From contig CM058234.1 in NCBI GenBank assembly GCA_030180135.1, positions 29,918,766-29,982,765 on the forward strand: DNA of 64,000 nucleotides, in the 5' to 3' direction. This DNA comes from Orychophragmus violaceus (taxonomy: Eukaryota; Streptophyta; Magnoliopsida; Brassicales; Brassicaceae). The position numbers and the translations under genes are program-made. This document shows positions 1 to 11,373 of the stretch, piece by piece (within the stretch, counting starts at the first letter, position 1; every line of letters begins with the position of its first letter). The notes below the pieces were generated by a model. It was not told where the DNA came from. It saw only the letters and a list, made by a program, of their open reading frames with translations, and did no database searches.

Positions 1-2177
1 ATATATTCTTAATTTGATAAAATAGTAAAATTATTAAATATGTATTATTATATTATAAAACATGAATTAGATTACTATTGATGTTTTAAAGTAATTAATA
101 AATTTATATTTATTATCAATTCTATTACAAATGAAGTGTTTTAAAACTAACCTTTATTTAACGTGTATATTATGAAATATGTCATTAAAATTAGTTAGTG
201 TTTTTAATAATAATTAAAAGTATCTTTGGAATTTTGAAAATTAGACTTTATGTGGGTCATGCTAAATATTTTTCTAAATTATATTCACAATATCTTTTAT
301 TTTAAATATAAATATAAAATTTTATAATATAATAAATCTTATGAAATTTTTTTAATTTTCGTTTTTTAAGATAAATAATATTAGTTTCATATTTATTATT
401 AAAATTTATTATAAAATACTTTAATTACATTTAAATTTATTTTTTTCCAATTTATGATTTTATTGGAAATATATTCAGAATATATTTTGTTCAAATGAAC
501 AATATATATATTTATACTATAATAAAATCTTACAAAAATACTTTTAAGATTTCTTAAGAAAAAATAAATTCTAAATTCGTATTATTATTATAATTTATTA
601 AAAATAATTTTAGTAACATTTTATTCTATACAAAAAAACAGAAAAAAAAATATTTATATTCAAACCATTATAAAACGGGTTGAAAACTAGATTAATCAAT
701 TTCAATGATCTATACTATTAAAACAAACTTTATCTTTCTAGTTTTTAAAGGGTTTTAATCAAAGTTTAATAATACTTTGATAACTAAGATGTGTTATAGT
801 ATAGATTAGTTTGTTTCAATTATAAAAATTATAATAAGATTTATGTTACAAGGTTAAGATGAATTAACCATTTTTAATTATAAAAAAACAAAAATAAACT
901 TAAATAAATCAAAAGTGTTAATGAAAGTATTATCATATTTTAATTACATTTTTATCTATAAAGTAAACATAAAAATATTTATTTTTATACATTATATAAT
1001 GTTTTGAAAAAATAGATTAACCAATTTTAATTATCTATACTATAAAAATTATACATATATTAACCAATTTCAAATTATATTTTTTTAATTTGATAATATA
1101 GTAAAATTATTCAATATGTATACTATAATAATATACAATGAGTTATATTACTATTGATGTTTTTTTAAAGTAATAAATAAATTCATATTTATTATAACTT
1201 ATTAGAAATAGTTTAGTTCCATTTTAATCTATAAAAAAACACAAATTTTTATAATTAGACCATTATAAAACATGTTGAAAAATATATTATTCAATTTTAA
1301 TGATCTTTATTATTTTTAAAAAATGTTATCTATTCACTTGATATATTATTAATTTGATAAAAATATGAAATTATTCTATATATATATATATATATGATTT
1401 GAATATATGATGCATTAGATTACAGTTGATATTTTTACGATCATAATTTAATGTTCTATCAAAATTTTAAAATTAGACTAATATAAAAAGAGTTGACATA
1501 TATATTAATTTGTTTCAATTATAAAAAAAATAATAAGATTTATGTTACATGTTAAAAAGATGAATTAACCAATTTTAATTATAGAAACATTAGAATAACT
1601 TAAATTAATCCAAAAATATTAATGAAAGGATTATTATATTTTAGTTGCATTTTGATCTTTAAAATAAACATAAATTATTTATATTTAGACCATTATAAAA
1701 CAAGTTGAAAATAGTTTAACAGATTTTAATTATCTAAACTATTAATAACAAATTTTGCCTAATGTAAGACGGATAAAAATATGTATTAACCAATTTAAAT
1801 TGATATCTTCTTAATTTGATAAAATATTAAAATTATTCAATGTTTATACTATTATAATATATGATGAGGCATATCACAGTTAATGTTTATAAAAATTTGT
1901 TTTATAAAATTTTCAGAATACTTAAACTACTATAAGATAAGCTGAAATATATATTATCATGTAACGACTTTGTAAATGTATAATTATATTTATATAAAAT
2001 TATAAATTTAGTCATTAATATGAACATATAACCTTTATAATGACTGTTTTGTTAAAAACAAAATATTATAAAATTATTTCAAACAAAAAAACTTATTCAA
2101 ACAAAATAAAGTAGTTTAAAAATATATATTTTAAAGAAAAATATATCTGCGTTTCTTTAACGCGGATCAAAATTTAG
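1..2177 (+). mobile_element. Non-autonomous Helitron, 3' part
   Basis: Very AT-rich DNA without genes. It ends in a Helitron 3' terminus: a 7-bp hairpin at 2147-2165 (one G-T wobble), then TCAAAATTTAG closing at 2177 and followed by host T. The 3' end of the Helitron at 62185-63786 has the same design, so both belong to one family. Blocks resembling TTCTTAATTTGATAAAATA followed by a TATTAT stretch recur near 1, 1080, 1340 and 1800, which suggests internal duplication. The 5' end lies outside the window or has decayed. No RepHel helicase is encoded. The terminal CTRR has drifted to TTAG. Confidence 0.7.
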
Positions 2178-2253
2178 TATCTCATTATATCCTCTTATAA
2201 ACATTATATATACTCATGTTATCTCTCAAGAATAATATAAACAATTCTAAATA
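2178..2253 (+). repeat. Remnant of a copia LTR
   Basis: About 75 bp align to the second half of the LTR at 3245-3391. They share CTCTTGTAA-like, TATATATACTCATGT and CTCAAGAATAATA blocks with scattered substitutions. The piece begins exactly at the Helitron end, so the Helitron seems to have inserted into an LTR at an A/T dinucleotide. It is probably the left LTR of the truncated copia element that follows. Confidence 0.55.
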
Positions 2254-2384
2254 TTTATACTATTAAAACAGAAACACAAATAAATTTATGACATTATTTT
2301 TTTTAGTTAAATATGTGTCATTTAATATCTTTATTAATTTTAAGATTATTATATATCAAAACTTACACTCACAACTGGTCATAA
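2254..2384 (+). repeat. Possible Helitron 5'-end fragment
   Basis: Begins TTTATACTATTAAAACAG, close to the 5' terminus TCTATACTATTAAAACATG of the complete Helitron at 62185. It lies between an LTR remnant and copia coding sequence. No 3' hairpin belongs to it, so it would be a broken copy. Weakly supported. Confidence 0.3.
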
Positions 2385-3238
2385 ACTTGCCGATCCAACC
2401 GAGTATCACGTCATTGTTGGAAGCTTGCAGTAACTAGGTCTCACCCAACCAGACATTGCTTTCACCATGGATCGCCTGTCGCAATACATGCATCAACCCA
2501 ATGGCGGATCTAAGACAACTTTTAGTAGGGGGCATTAACATATAATTTGAATTAATCAGGGGAAATACTATAAATTTTGAGTTAGATCGATGATATTATC
2601 AAAGAACTATTAAAGCAAAAAAAATTAGCCGGGGGCACGTGATCCCGTCACCATCAACGTATGTCCGCTCGTGCATCAACCAACAACCACACACTTGGAC
2701 ACAGTTAAATGTGTGTTCAAATATCTTGAAGGAACACCATACAAAAGTATCTTCTTCTCAGCCTCCACACCTATTAACTTACATGCCTTTTCAGATGATG
2801 ATTGGTTGGCGATGTTGATGACTACTCTTCAACTGGCGCGTACATTGTCTATCTCGACAAACAACCGATTTTATGGAGTTCTAAGAAGATACAAGGAGTA
2901 GCTCACTCCTCAACAAAAGATGAATATCAGACGTGGCTGAAACTGCTTCTGAACTGGATCATCTCGCTACTTTCCGAGCTACGGTTTCCTTTCACGACGA
3001 TATATTATGACAACATCGAAGCAACATATCTATCTACCAATTCAGTTTTTCATTAAAAAATGAAACATGTTTTTCTAGAATATCATTTCGTTCGTCAACT
3101 TGTGCAAGCAAAATAACTTCGCATGCACACATCAGCTCCAATGACTAACTCGCTGACGCTCTCATAAAACCTCTTGCACGTTTGCGATTTCATAACATAT
3201 TTGTCAAGATTAGCCTTACTGGAAGATGACCATCTTAA
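2385..3238 (+). pseudogene. Copia RT end and RNase H, decayed
   Basis: Conceptual translation gives the end of a Ty1/copia reverse transcriptase (a VGSLQ block, then a stop, then TQPDIAFTMDRLSQYMHQP), followed by the connecting block HLDTVKCVFKYLEGTPY. The RNase H domain comes next (FSDDDW, STGAYIVYLDKQPILWSSKKQ-like) with an alternative frame from about 2802. Known for the family: this region is the C-terminal third of the Pol polyprotein. Breaks seen: a stop near 2433, a 173-bp insertion at 2499-2671, a frameshift near 2800 and further stops after 3056. gag, protease, integrase and most of RT are absent. Not functional. Confidence 0.75.
2499..2671. mobile_element. Small MITE-like insertion with 10-bp target duplication
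   Basis: A 173-bp segment splits the copia reading frame. It is flanked on both sides by TGCATCAACC (2489-2498 and 2672-2681). Removing the insert and one copy restores the frame across the join. The ends are weakly inverted (ATGGCGGATCTA against TATGTCCGCTCG read from the other strand). A GGGGGCA motif occurs near each end. The duplication length suits hAT or Mutator-like non-autonomous elements. No coding potential. Confidence 0.55.
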
Positions 3239-3244
3239 AAGGCG

Positions 3245-3391
3245 TGTTAGTATATAAGATCTTCTAGAATTATTTCTCAAATATTCCAGAGATATTATAC
3301 TTGTAGACTTGTGTATATCTTATTAGATCCTCTTGTAATTGCTATATATACTCATGTAATATCTCAAGAATAATACAATCAGTTCTTAACA
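3245..3391 (+). repeat. Copia 3' LTR (147 bp)
   Basis: Runs from TGTTAGTATATAAG to CTTAACA, so it has the canonical TG...CA ends, and it lies directly after the RNase H remnant. It contains a TATATATA block and an AATAATACAA stretch near its end, as in short plant copia LTRs. The partly matching left copy is at 2178-2253. The polypurine tract before it is poorly preserved. Confidence 0.6.
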
Positions 3392-4362
3392 TTCACATCG
3401 AGAACCAGCAACCATCTACATGCTAGTCTTATCAAAACCAGAGATTTTTGCTATTGGTTACGCCGGACATCAAGACCACTCCAACATTGGCTAAACCACA
3501 ACGCTCAGATGATGTTTTCAAACAATCACAATATCAATCCAATATGAAAATAACCTAAACGTAATGGATTGTTACTCGGAAATAATATAATACAAAAAAA
3601 AACTTTATAAATTAATAACATTAGGACATTAATATTCTCTTGATTATAAATGTATTGGTTGAGTTACAATTATTTGTTGGGATCAAATAAATTTATTAAC
3701 TAATCGATTTATTAATTTATCAAATATTAATTTATAGATTTTTTACAGGAATGATATGTGAAAAGAAAAAAGGCAAATGTTTTGTTTTTATATATTTTGG
3801 GTGCAATGGTTTGTATTTTCTAGGAACAAAATCAAAGAAAAATATATGTTTTTATATTTTTCTAGAATTTTACCTTTTGAAATAAAAAATAGTAGAAAAT
3901 GAATTTCAGTCAATTCTACTAAAAGAATATAACAACTAAAAAAATATGTTATCTAATTATATAATTGAGTAGCGAAAACGCACCAGATTCATTCTCACGA
4001 GGTTAATTATCAGCATACTCTTAATGAAACTTTAATAAAAATTTTTTTTATAATTATGTAAAATTCTCTTAAAAATCAAATTATGTAAAATTCCCTTAAA
4101 ACTCGAGCCCTCTAGGTTATGTTAATTTTCTTAAAATCGAGTCCTTTAGGTTATGTTAATTTTTCCTTTAAAAAATCGTCGTATTAGGGACATAATGTCC
4201 CACATCGGTAAGTAAGAATACATCAGATTCATTCTCACAAGGCTAATTATCAGCCTACCCTTAATGAAAATAAGTCACACATCGGTAGTTGGAGAAATAA
4301 CTAACTAATATATATAGGGTAAGGGCCCATCCACTCATTACCAATTGGTTGGAAGCTCATAC
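3392..4362. other. Unassigned AT-rich spacer with dispersed repeat copies
   Basis: No supportable gene. Two related copies of a dispersed repeat lie at about 3975-4032 and 4205-4268 (shared core CAGATTCATTCTCAC, AGG, TAATTATCAGC, CTTAATGAAA). A third, more diverged copy is at about 31283-31342. A TGTCCCACATCGG box at 4197 and a second CACATCGGTAG at about 4277 are followed by an ACTCATTACCAATTGGTT block. I recognise these as common to plant retroelement LTRs, so 4197-4362 may be the remains of an LTR into which element A inserted. Possible target duplication of A: CATAC (4358-4362). Its partner is not visible. Confidence 0.45.
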
Positions 4363-5044
4363 TGTAGGAATTTCTAGCAGTTCTAATCAGATTAGCAACC
4401 CTAGGTATAGATTCCATTCCCTAAGATCTAGGGTTCATGTATATTGAATCTATAGATCTCGAAGTTACTTGGAGATTGGCAGCGGAAGGTTTGCAAGTAA
4501 TCGAGAACCTTGAGCGCCTCAAATGCTGCGCCTCTACTGGTATCCACACGCACACAAACTGAACAGCTGGGATGCTAGTGCCGTCAGAGATCAGATCTCT
4601 CAAGAGGTTATCTGTTTCTTTTGGTGGCTGTGAATTAGGTTAGATTAAGTGTAAAAGTCGACCATATATCTTATATATGTTGACTTATACCACGACATGA
4701 TTAACCAACGATTAAACCGAAGTTAATCGGGTCATTCGCGATCTGTGTCGATCGATGCACATGATGTGTCGATCGACACTGCCTCAGAAACTCGATATTG
4801 AATGCATATCAAATATGCATTTATCAGATCATTACATTAATGATCAACCTCTTATTATATGTTCAGTTTGCTTAGGTGTGTGACCCTGTAGGATCATACA
4901 ACACTAGCAATAAGTTCTAAACTTATTGATCACAAGTGGCTTCTAGCAAAGCATTATGATTACCCAGTGTTATATGACTGTCTCATCTCGACAATCCAAC
5001 TTACACTTAGAGTCAGTACAATAGATTTCAGGACATTCCCAACA
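4363..5044 (-). repeat. Element A 3' LTR (682 bp)
   Basis: On the minus strand it starts TGTTGGGAATGTCC and ends AATTCCTACA, giving TG...CA ends. It lies next to the polypurine tract. It contains two CGATCG palindromes 21 bp apart (4749 and 4770). The partner LTR is missing, so the insertion cannot be dated from this window. Confidence 0.85.
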
Positions 5045-5866
5045 ATCTCCCACTTGTACTGGAATCATCTATTCCTATAATCCCTTTGTATCCATATCTC
5101 GATCTGGCATAAGGCAAGAACTGTGTCATCCTTATTTATCTAGATCATGTTTATCGAACTCCGATTTATACTGATAAGACAAACGACTGACAATCACCTC
5201 GTTTGAACGCGGCCACGCATTTCCAGTATCAAATCTTTGATAGGCCCTGAGATATTTATCTCATGTTATATAGGAGGTACAAATCCCATCTTGTTCCATC
5301 CATGTCCCTTTCACATTTCATGATACGCCCAATCAGTGTCTTTATAGTCACCAGTTACGGCTGACGTTTGACAAAGTCAAGACGGACCAATCCATATGTA
5401 AGAAATTATGATGGACTCAGGTCTAAGGACTATACTCTATAGTCGTAATGAGAAACTCTTATGACACTCATATAACCATCTTGTAGAGTTCTCATCAATG
5501 GGTCAAATCCGATCCTGTGTTCTCTAACACATATCTATGTGATTGACTTTAATACTCTTATTAATGACTCCATGAAACTTAGTCATCAGTCACCTCACAT
5601 ACTAGTCTCACGCGGTTGTTAATTTCCCACTTTAACAACCTTGACCAAGGACCATTGTAATTTATGTCATTTATTACCTATAGGGTTTCATGATCAAGTC
5701 ACATACTTGATGACCTATAAAATGTCATAAATTACTTTGGGAAAATTATTTAATAACACAATTAAATAATACTGAAATAATATCATTAAAATAACATAAC
5801 CAAATTATGTTTTACGAACATCATGTCATAACTAAAAACCAAATACAAGTCCCACTGAAATCAAGA
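5045..5866 (-). other. Element A 3' untranslated region and polypurine tract
   Basis: About 820 bp between the pol stop codon and the LTR. The polypurine tract read on the minus strand (AGTGGGAGAT) touches the LTR. The corresponding regions of B (27120-27958), C (10217-10702) and E (from about 45880) are alignable, with shared blocks such as GACTATAGAGTATAGTCC and ATGATCAAGTC. I see no open frame of note. Confidence 0.65.
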
Positions 5867-8779
5867 TCATATCTTAAGAAATCTAATGCCTATAGCAGCA
5901 ATATGACTCTCATGCTTAGGCCTTGGGAGAGGCTTGGTCAGAGGATCAGCAACATTCTCATCCGTCGGGACTCTGCTGATCTTCACATCTCCTCTGTTAA
6001 TGATATCACGGATAAGGTGATATCTCCTCTCTATGTGTTTGGACTTCTGGTGTGACCTAGGTTCCTTCGCCTGCGCAATGGCTCCATTGTTGTCACAATA
6101 CAAAGCCACTGGTTCAGAAATACTAGGAACCACACCAAGTTCAGTGATGAACTTCTTGATCCAAGAAGCCTCCTTTGCCGCTTCAGAAGCAGCAAGGTAC
6201 TCAGCTTCAGTCGTGGAATCTGCTACAGTGTCCTGCTTGGAACTCTTCCAACTAACTGCACCGCCGTTCAGACAAAAGACGTAACCAGATTGTGATCGGA
6301 AATCGTCTTTGTCCGTCTGAAAACTTGCGTCTGTGTAACCACTTACTACCAGCTCATCACTTCCTCCGTACACCAAGAATTTATCCTTAGTATTTCTCAA
6401 ATACTTCAGAATGTTCTTGACAGCTGTCCAGTGACTTTCACCTGGATCAGATTGGTATCTACTCGTCATGCTTAAAGCACAAGCAACATCTGGACGAGTA
6501 CAGAGCATGGCATACATGATGGATCCTAAGGCCGAAGCATAAGGAATCTGACCCATGCGTTCTCGCTTAGCAGGTGTCGCAAGACACTGCTTCTTGCTGA
6601 GACTTATGCCATGAGACATTGGTATGAAGCCCTTCTTGGAATCATGCATACTGAATCTGTGTAAGACCTTATCGATATAAGTATCTTGACACAATCCAAT
6701 TAACTTATTTAATCTATCTCTATAGATTCTTATTCCAAGAACGTATGCGGCTTCTCCCATGTCTTTCATTGAAAAACAACTTCCGAGCCAAGTCTTGATA
6801 GACTGTAACAACGGAATGTCATTTCCGAGAAAAAGTATGTCATCTACATACAATACGAGAAATGCAACTGCGCTCCCACTAGTCTTCTTGTATACACACT
6901 GTTCCTCTTCGTTCCTGATGAAGTCAAACTTTTTGACTGTTTCATCAAAACGAAGTTTCCAACTCCGAGATGCTTGCTTCAATCCATAAATGGATCGATG
7001 AAGCTTGCATACCTTCCTTGCAGAATTAGGATCGATGAAACCTTCAGGCTGTGTCATGTACACATCCTCTTCTAGAATTCCATTAAGGAAAGCTGTTTTC
7101 ACATCCATCTGCCAGATCTCATAATCATTATGAGCGGCTGTTGCTCGGAGAATCCGAATGGATTTAAGCATAGCGACAGGGGAATAGGTCTCTTCATAGT
7201 CAATACCATGAATTTGTTTGAAACCTTTTGCCACCAACCTTGCTTTATATATCTGAATATTTCCATCCACATCAATTTTCTTCTTGAAAATCCATTTACA
7301 CTCAATGGCTTTTGCACCATCGGGTAAATCAACCAAAGTCCACACTTGGTTCTGTGACATGGATCCCATTTCGGATTCAGCGGCTTTCAACCACTTTTCA
7401 GAGTCAGGGCTCATCATTGCTTCTTCAAAATTCGCGGGCTCATCACTGTCAATGATTAACAAGTCATGACAATTAGTTACGAGAAATCCATATCTCTCAG
7501 GCTCGTGACGGATCCTTTCGGATCTGCGAATTTCAGGCTCCACAGGCGTGGTTTCTACAACTCTTTGTAGATCCAACTGTTGTTCTTCCTCAACGGGCTG
7601 AGCGGTCTCCTGTGGCTCTCGAACTTCTTCGAGTTGTACTTTACTCCCACTGTTTCTCTTGGAAAGAAATTCTCTTTCAAGAAAAACGCAGTTCCGAGCA
7701 ACAAACACTTTGTTCTCGGATTGGTTGTAAAAGTAGTAAGCCTTGGTTTCCTTAGGATAACCAACGAAGTAGCATTTATCAGATTTGGGTTCGAGCTTAT
7801 CTGTAATTAATCGCTTAACATAAGCTTCACAACCCCAAATCTTCAGAAAAGACAAACTCGGAACATTTCCAGTCCACATCTCATGTGGTGTCTTTGCAAC
7901 TGATTTTGACGGAACCCTATTAAGTGTAAACGCAGACGTTTCTAGAGCGTATCCCCAAAAGGATAATGGAAGAGAAGAGTGACTCATCATTGATCGAACC
8001 ATATCTAATAAAGTCCGATTCCTCCTTTCGGACACTCCATTCCATTGGGGTGTTCCAGGAGGAGTGAGTTGTGAAACAATTCCACAATCTCTTAGATGAT
8101 CACTGAATTCTTGGCTTAAGTATTCTCATCCACGATCTGATCGAAGAGCCTTGATACTTTTGCCAAGTTGATTCTGTACTTCATTTTGGAATTCTTTGAA
8201 CCTTTCAAAAGATTCTGACTTGTGTCTCATTAAATAGACATAGCCATACCTACTGAAATCATCAGTGAATGTAATGAAGTACCAAAAATTTCCTCTGGCA
8301 CTTGTGCTCATTGGGCCACACACATCCGTATGTATAAGGCCCAATAAATCACTGGCCCTTTCATTTTGTTTGTTGAAAGGGGCCTTGGTCATTTTTCCCA
8401 GTAAACAAGATTCACATTTCTCACATGATTCATAATCAAATGAGCCTAGAAGCCCATCACTATGGAGCTTCTGGATCCGTTTCTCATTTATGTGGCCCAA
8501 ACGACAATGCCACAGAAAAGTCTGATTCGTGTCATTTGACTTGAATCTCTTGGTGTTAATGTTATAGATTGGTGTACTTTGGTTTAGAACATAAAGCACA
8601 TTCTCTAATGGACTGCTACCATAAAATATATCATTGTAATCAAAAGAACAACATTTATTCTTAATTGAAAACTGATATCCTTCCATATCCAAAACAGGAA
8701 TAGAAATAATATTTCTGCTTATAGCAAGTACATAGTAGCAATTATTAAGTTCTAAAACCAAACCAGAAGGTAAAGACAT
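5867..8779 (-). pseudogene. Element A Pol: integrase, RT, RNase H (one internal stop)
   Basis: Single frame, interrupted only by TGA at 8123-8125. Order on the minus strand: pre-integrase zinc domain (HCRLGHINEKR ... CEKCESC near 8500-8400), integrase core with the TDVCGP and FTDDFSRYG acidic blocks and a later WNGVSERRNRT block, then reverse transcriptase (KARLVAKGF, QMDVKTAFLNG, catalytic YVDDILFL) and RNase H (DASFQTDKDD, ADSTTEAEYLA, KHIERRYHLIRD). It ends about 30 residues after PLTKPLPRPKH. This is the usual Ty1/copia Pol order and size. The stop replaces a glycine codon just before EYLSQEF in the integrase core. RT and RNase H look complete and the YVDD motif is intact. Confidence 0.9.
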
Positions 8780-9153
8780 GTTAAATGTTCCCTACGGCTA
8801 ATGCAGCAACTCTTGCTCCATTCCCCACGTGCAGGTCCACTTGTCCTTTATCCAACGTCCTACTGTTGCTTAGGCCCTGCATATTTGTACAAATATGAGC
8901 ACCACAACCGGTATCCAATACCCAAGAAGTAGAACCAGAAGTAGTAACATTTACTTCTATAACATAAATACCTGAAGATGAAGTCTCGAAAGTCTTCTTC
9001 TTCTTCTTCTTCTTCTCTTCCAGGAATTTGTTGCAATTTCTCTTCCAATGCCCAAGCTCATTACAGTAATGGCACTTATCAGTCTCAGATGGGCCGGGCT
9101 TGGGTTTGGTAGGCGGCGCAGGCTTGTCCTGGTTCTCAACCTGGACGGCCTTG
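8780..9153 (-). pseudogene. Element A Gag C-terminus and protease
   Basis: Encodes the CCHC zinc knuckle (CHYCNELGHWKRNC, about 9077-9036) and the aspartic protease motif VLDTGCG (DTG at 8915-8907), followed by QGLSNSRTL and VGNGARVAALAVG. One extra G near 8793 shifts the frame just before the block that opens the 8779 frame, so Gag-Pro and Pol are not continuous. Known for the family: the knuckle binds genomic RNA and the protease cleaves the polyprotein. The right edge is the insertion point of element B, and the protein continues at 28694. Confidence 0.8.
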
Positions 9154-9567
9154 TGTTGGGATTATGTCCTGAAATCAAATTGTACTCACTCTAAAGATAG
9201 TTGTATTGTCGAGATCGGACAATTCATGTGATACTGGGTAGTCATAATGTTTTGCTAGAAACCGCTTATGACAAATGAGTTGTAACTCATTTCCAGTATC
9301 GTGTGAACCTACAGGGTCACACACCTAAGCAAGTTGGACATAGTCCATATGGGATTGATCATTGGCATATGATCTGATCGATGTGTATTGGATGCACATC
9401 GAATATAAGTTTCTACGAGATGTATCGATCGACACCATTAGGTGGGTCGGTCGATACAGGAGGTGTGTCGATCGACACCACTAAGTGTGTCGGTCGACAC
9501 AAAGGCGAAACCGAGACTGATGTTTCGGTTCACTTTAGGTCGATATATAAACGCATTTCGTACATTC
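9154..9567 (+). repeat. Element B 5' LTR, first part
   Basis: Starts TGTTGGGATTATG. It contains four palindromes alternating CGATCG and CGGTCG at 9426, 9448, 9469 and 9491. A TATATAA box lies at about 9544-9550. The LTR breaks off after CATTC at 9567, where element C has entered about 20 bp downstream of the TATA box. Apart from four substitutions it equals 27959-28372 of the 3' LTR. Confidence 0.9.
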
Positions 9568-10216
9568 TGTAGGATTATGTGTGTTCATGGTGTAATTGTC
9601 AGATTACATCCTAGCACATAATAAACTAGGATCTAGGTGATTTGCAGTTGAATCATAAACAGATCAGATTCATTACCTTGTGATTGCAGCGGATTGATCA
9701 AAGGAATGAAGAGATCTGCAAGAGCTGATAGAAACCGGCTCCTCCTAGGTATCCACACACTTACAAGCTACTGGATCAGGCTGCTAGACCAAGCTGGAAT
9801 CAACAGAGAGAGAGAGGACGGCTGGGTATGAAAATCGCAGATGGGGTGTTCAATTACCCTAGGCTGCGCCTCCCTCTTCTTTATATGGGCCCAAGTTATT
9901 AAACTAATGGCCTATTAGGATTTTGGGCCCAAGACCCAAATCAGACAAAAACCTGTATTTTGTCTGGCCCAATTCTCTGTACAAATACAGTAAATGCCTT
10001 GCATCTTACCGTATTAATTCCATTTTAACTTTCCCGTTAGCTATGGTGTGTGACCCTTAGGGATCATACAATACTGGTAATAAGTCCTAAACTTATAGAT
10101 CATGAGCGGGCTCTAGCAAGTCATCATGATCACCCAGTATTTATGACTTATGTCTGATCTCGACACTTATCATACTTTCTAGAGTTAGTACAGTAGATTT
10201 CAGGACATTCCCAACA
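9568..10216 (-). repeat. Element C 3' LTR (649 bp)
   Basis: On the plus strand it runs TGTAGGATTATG to CCCAACA. It lacks the CGATCG palindrome arrays found in the LTRs of A, B and D. It differs from the 5' copy near 9757, 9882 and 9920. Confidence 0.9.
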
Positions 10217-10702
10217 ATCTCCCACTTGTACTGGAATCCTACATTCCCTAATCCTTTTGTCTCAATATCTCGATCTGGCATAAGGCAAGATGCGTATCAT
10301 CCTTATATAGCCAGACCATGTTCATCGGACCAGATTTGATACTGACAATGCAAACGACTTGGGCAAGTCCGTTTGGGAGTGGCCACTCTCTTACCAGCTA
10401 TCAAGTCTCCGATTGGCCTAGAGATATTACCTCCGTTAAACGGCAGGGACAAATCCCATCTTGTTCCATCACTATGAACTACACACTTTATAATACACCC
10501 AACCAAGGTCCTTATAGCTCCCAGTTACGAAACAGCGTTAGACAATGATCAAAGCGCATCACTCCATGTGCAGCCACATGCATGCGAACTCAGGTCTAAG
10601 GACTATACTCTATAGTCGTATATGAGAACCTCTTATGACACATATATTAATATCTTGTAGAGTTCTCATCAGCGGGCCATGTCCGGTCATATGCTCCCCT
10701 AC
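10217..10702 (-). other. Element C 3' untranslated piece
   Basis: Polypurine tract (complement of ATCTCCCACT) and about 480 bp of 3' untranslated sequence homologous to 5045-5525 of element A. It stops at CCCCTAC, where the D LTR begins. Confidence 0.7.
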
Positions 10703-11373
10703 TGTTGGAATTGTGTCCAGTAATCTCGGTACTGTCTCTAGAAAGTAAGAGTATGTCAATGATCAGACATAAGTCATATAATACTGGGGGTCATGATGGC
10801 TTGCTAGAGTCCGCTCATGATCTATAAGTCTTGGACTTATTGCCTTTATTATATGATCCCATATGGGTCACACGCCTAAGCTAACAGGAAAACGTGTAGG
10901 AATGGTTTAGCAGAAGTACGGTAAAAGTGCTAGGCATTTACTGTACTTAGAGAGAATAAAACGGTTTAGGCACTGTGTGTCGATCGATGCACAAGGCGTG
11001 TCGATCGACACAGTGCGCGAACGCCTCGGAGTAAATTGGCATTTGGGCCAAATGGCCCAAAACGAACTGAACGAGTTTTATATAAACTTAAGACGAGTTC
11101 AGGTCGAAGTAAGCCCTAGCCGCGAGCCTCCTCTCTCTCTCTGCGCCGATTTCCTCCTGGTCTAGCAGCCTCTTCCTGCTCGGTGTGCGTGTGTGAACCT
11201 CTGGAGGAGTTATCTCTCGGTGGCTCTCTGATCTCTGACATACCATCTCTTTCCGCTGCAAACAGGTATAAGGTGAGATCTATCATTGTTTCTATTCAAG
11301 AGAACCTAGATCAGCATGTTTAGGTTAATCTGAATCTGAGAATTGAATCAGGATTAATCTAAACATTCCTTCA
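10703..11373 (+). repeat. Element D 5' LTR (671 bp)
   Basis: From TGTTGGAATTGTG to ACATTCCTTCA. It carries a pair of CGATCG palindromes 21 bp apart (10981 and 11002), a TTTATATAAAC TATA-like box at 11078-11088 and a CT-rich stretch near 11130. It is clearly diverged from the C LTR even though the D and C coding regions are close to identical. Confidence 0.85.

Noticed and set aside
1..2177. Centromeric or other satellite array
   Set aside because: Blocks recur irregularly with different spacing, and a Helitron terminus explains the right end.
4421..4603. Small minus-strand frame in the A LTR as a regulatory peptide
   Set aside because: LTR sequence. The matching frame is not kept in the LTRs of B, C or E.
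9381..9572. 63-residue frame in the B LTR and similar ones at 28186-28474 and 22475-22836
   Set aside because: They translate the palindrome arrays of LTR and leader and exist on both strands because the motif is palindromic. No codon bias or domain.
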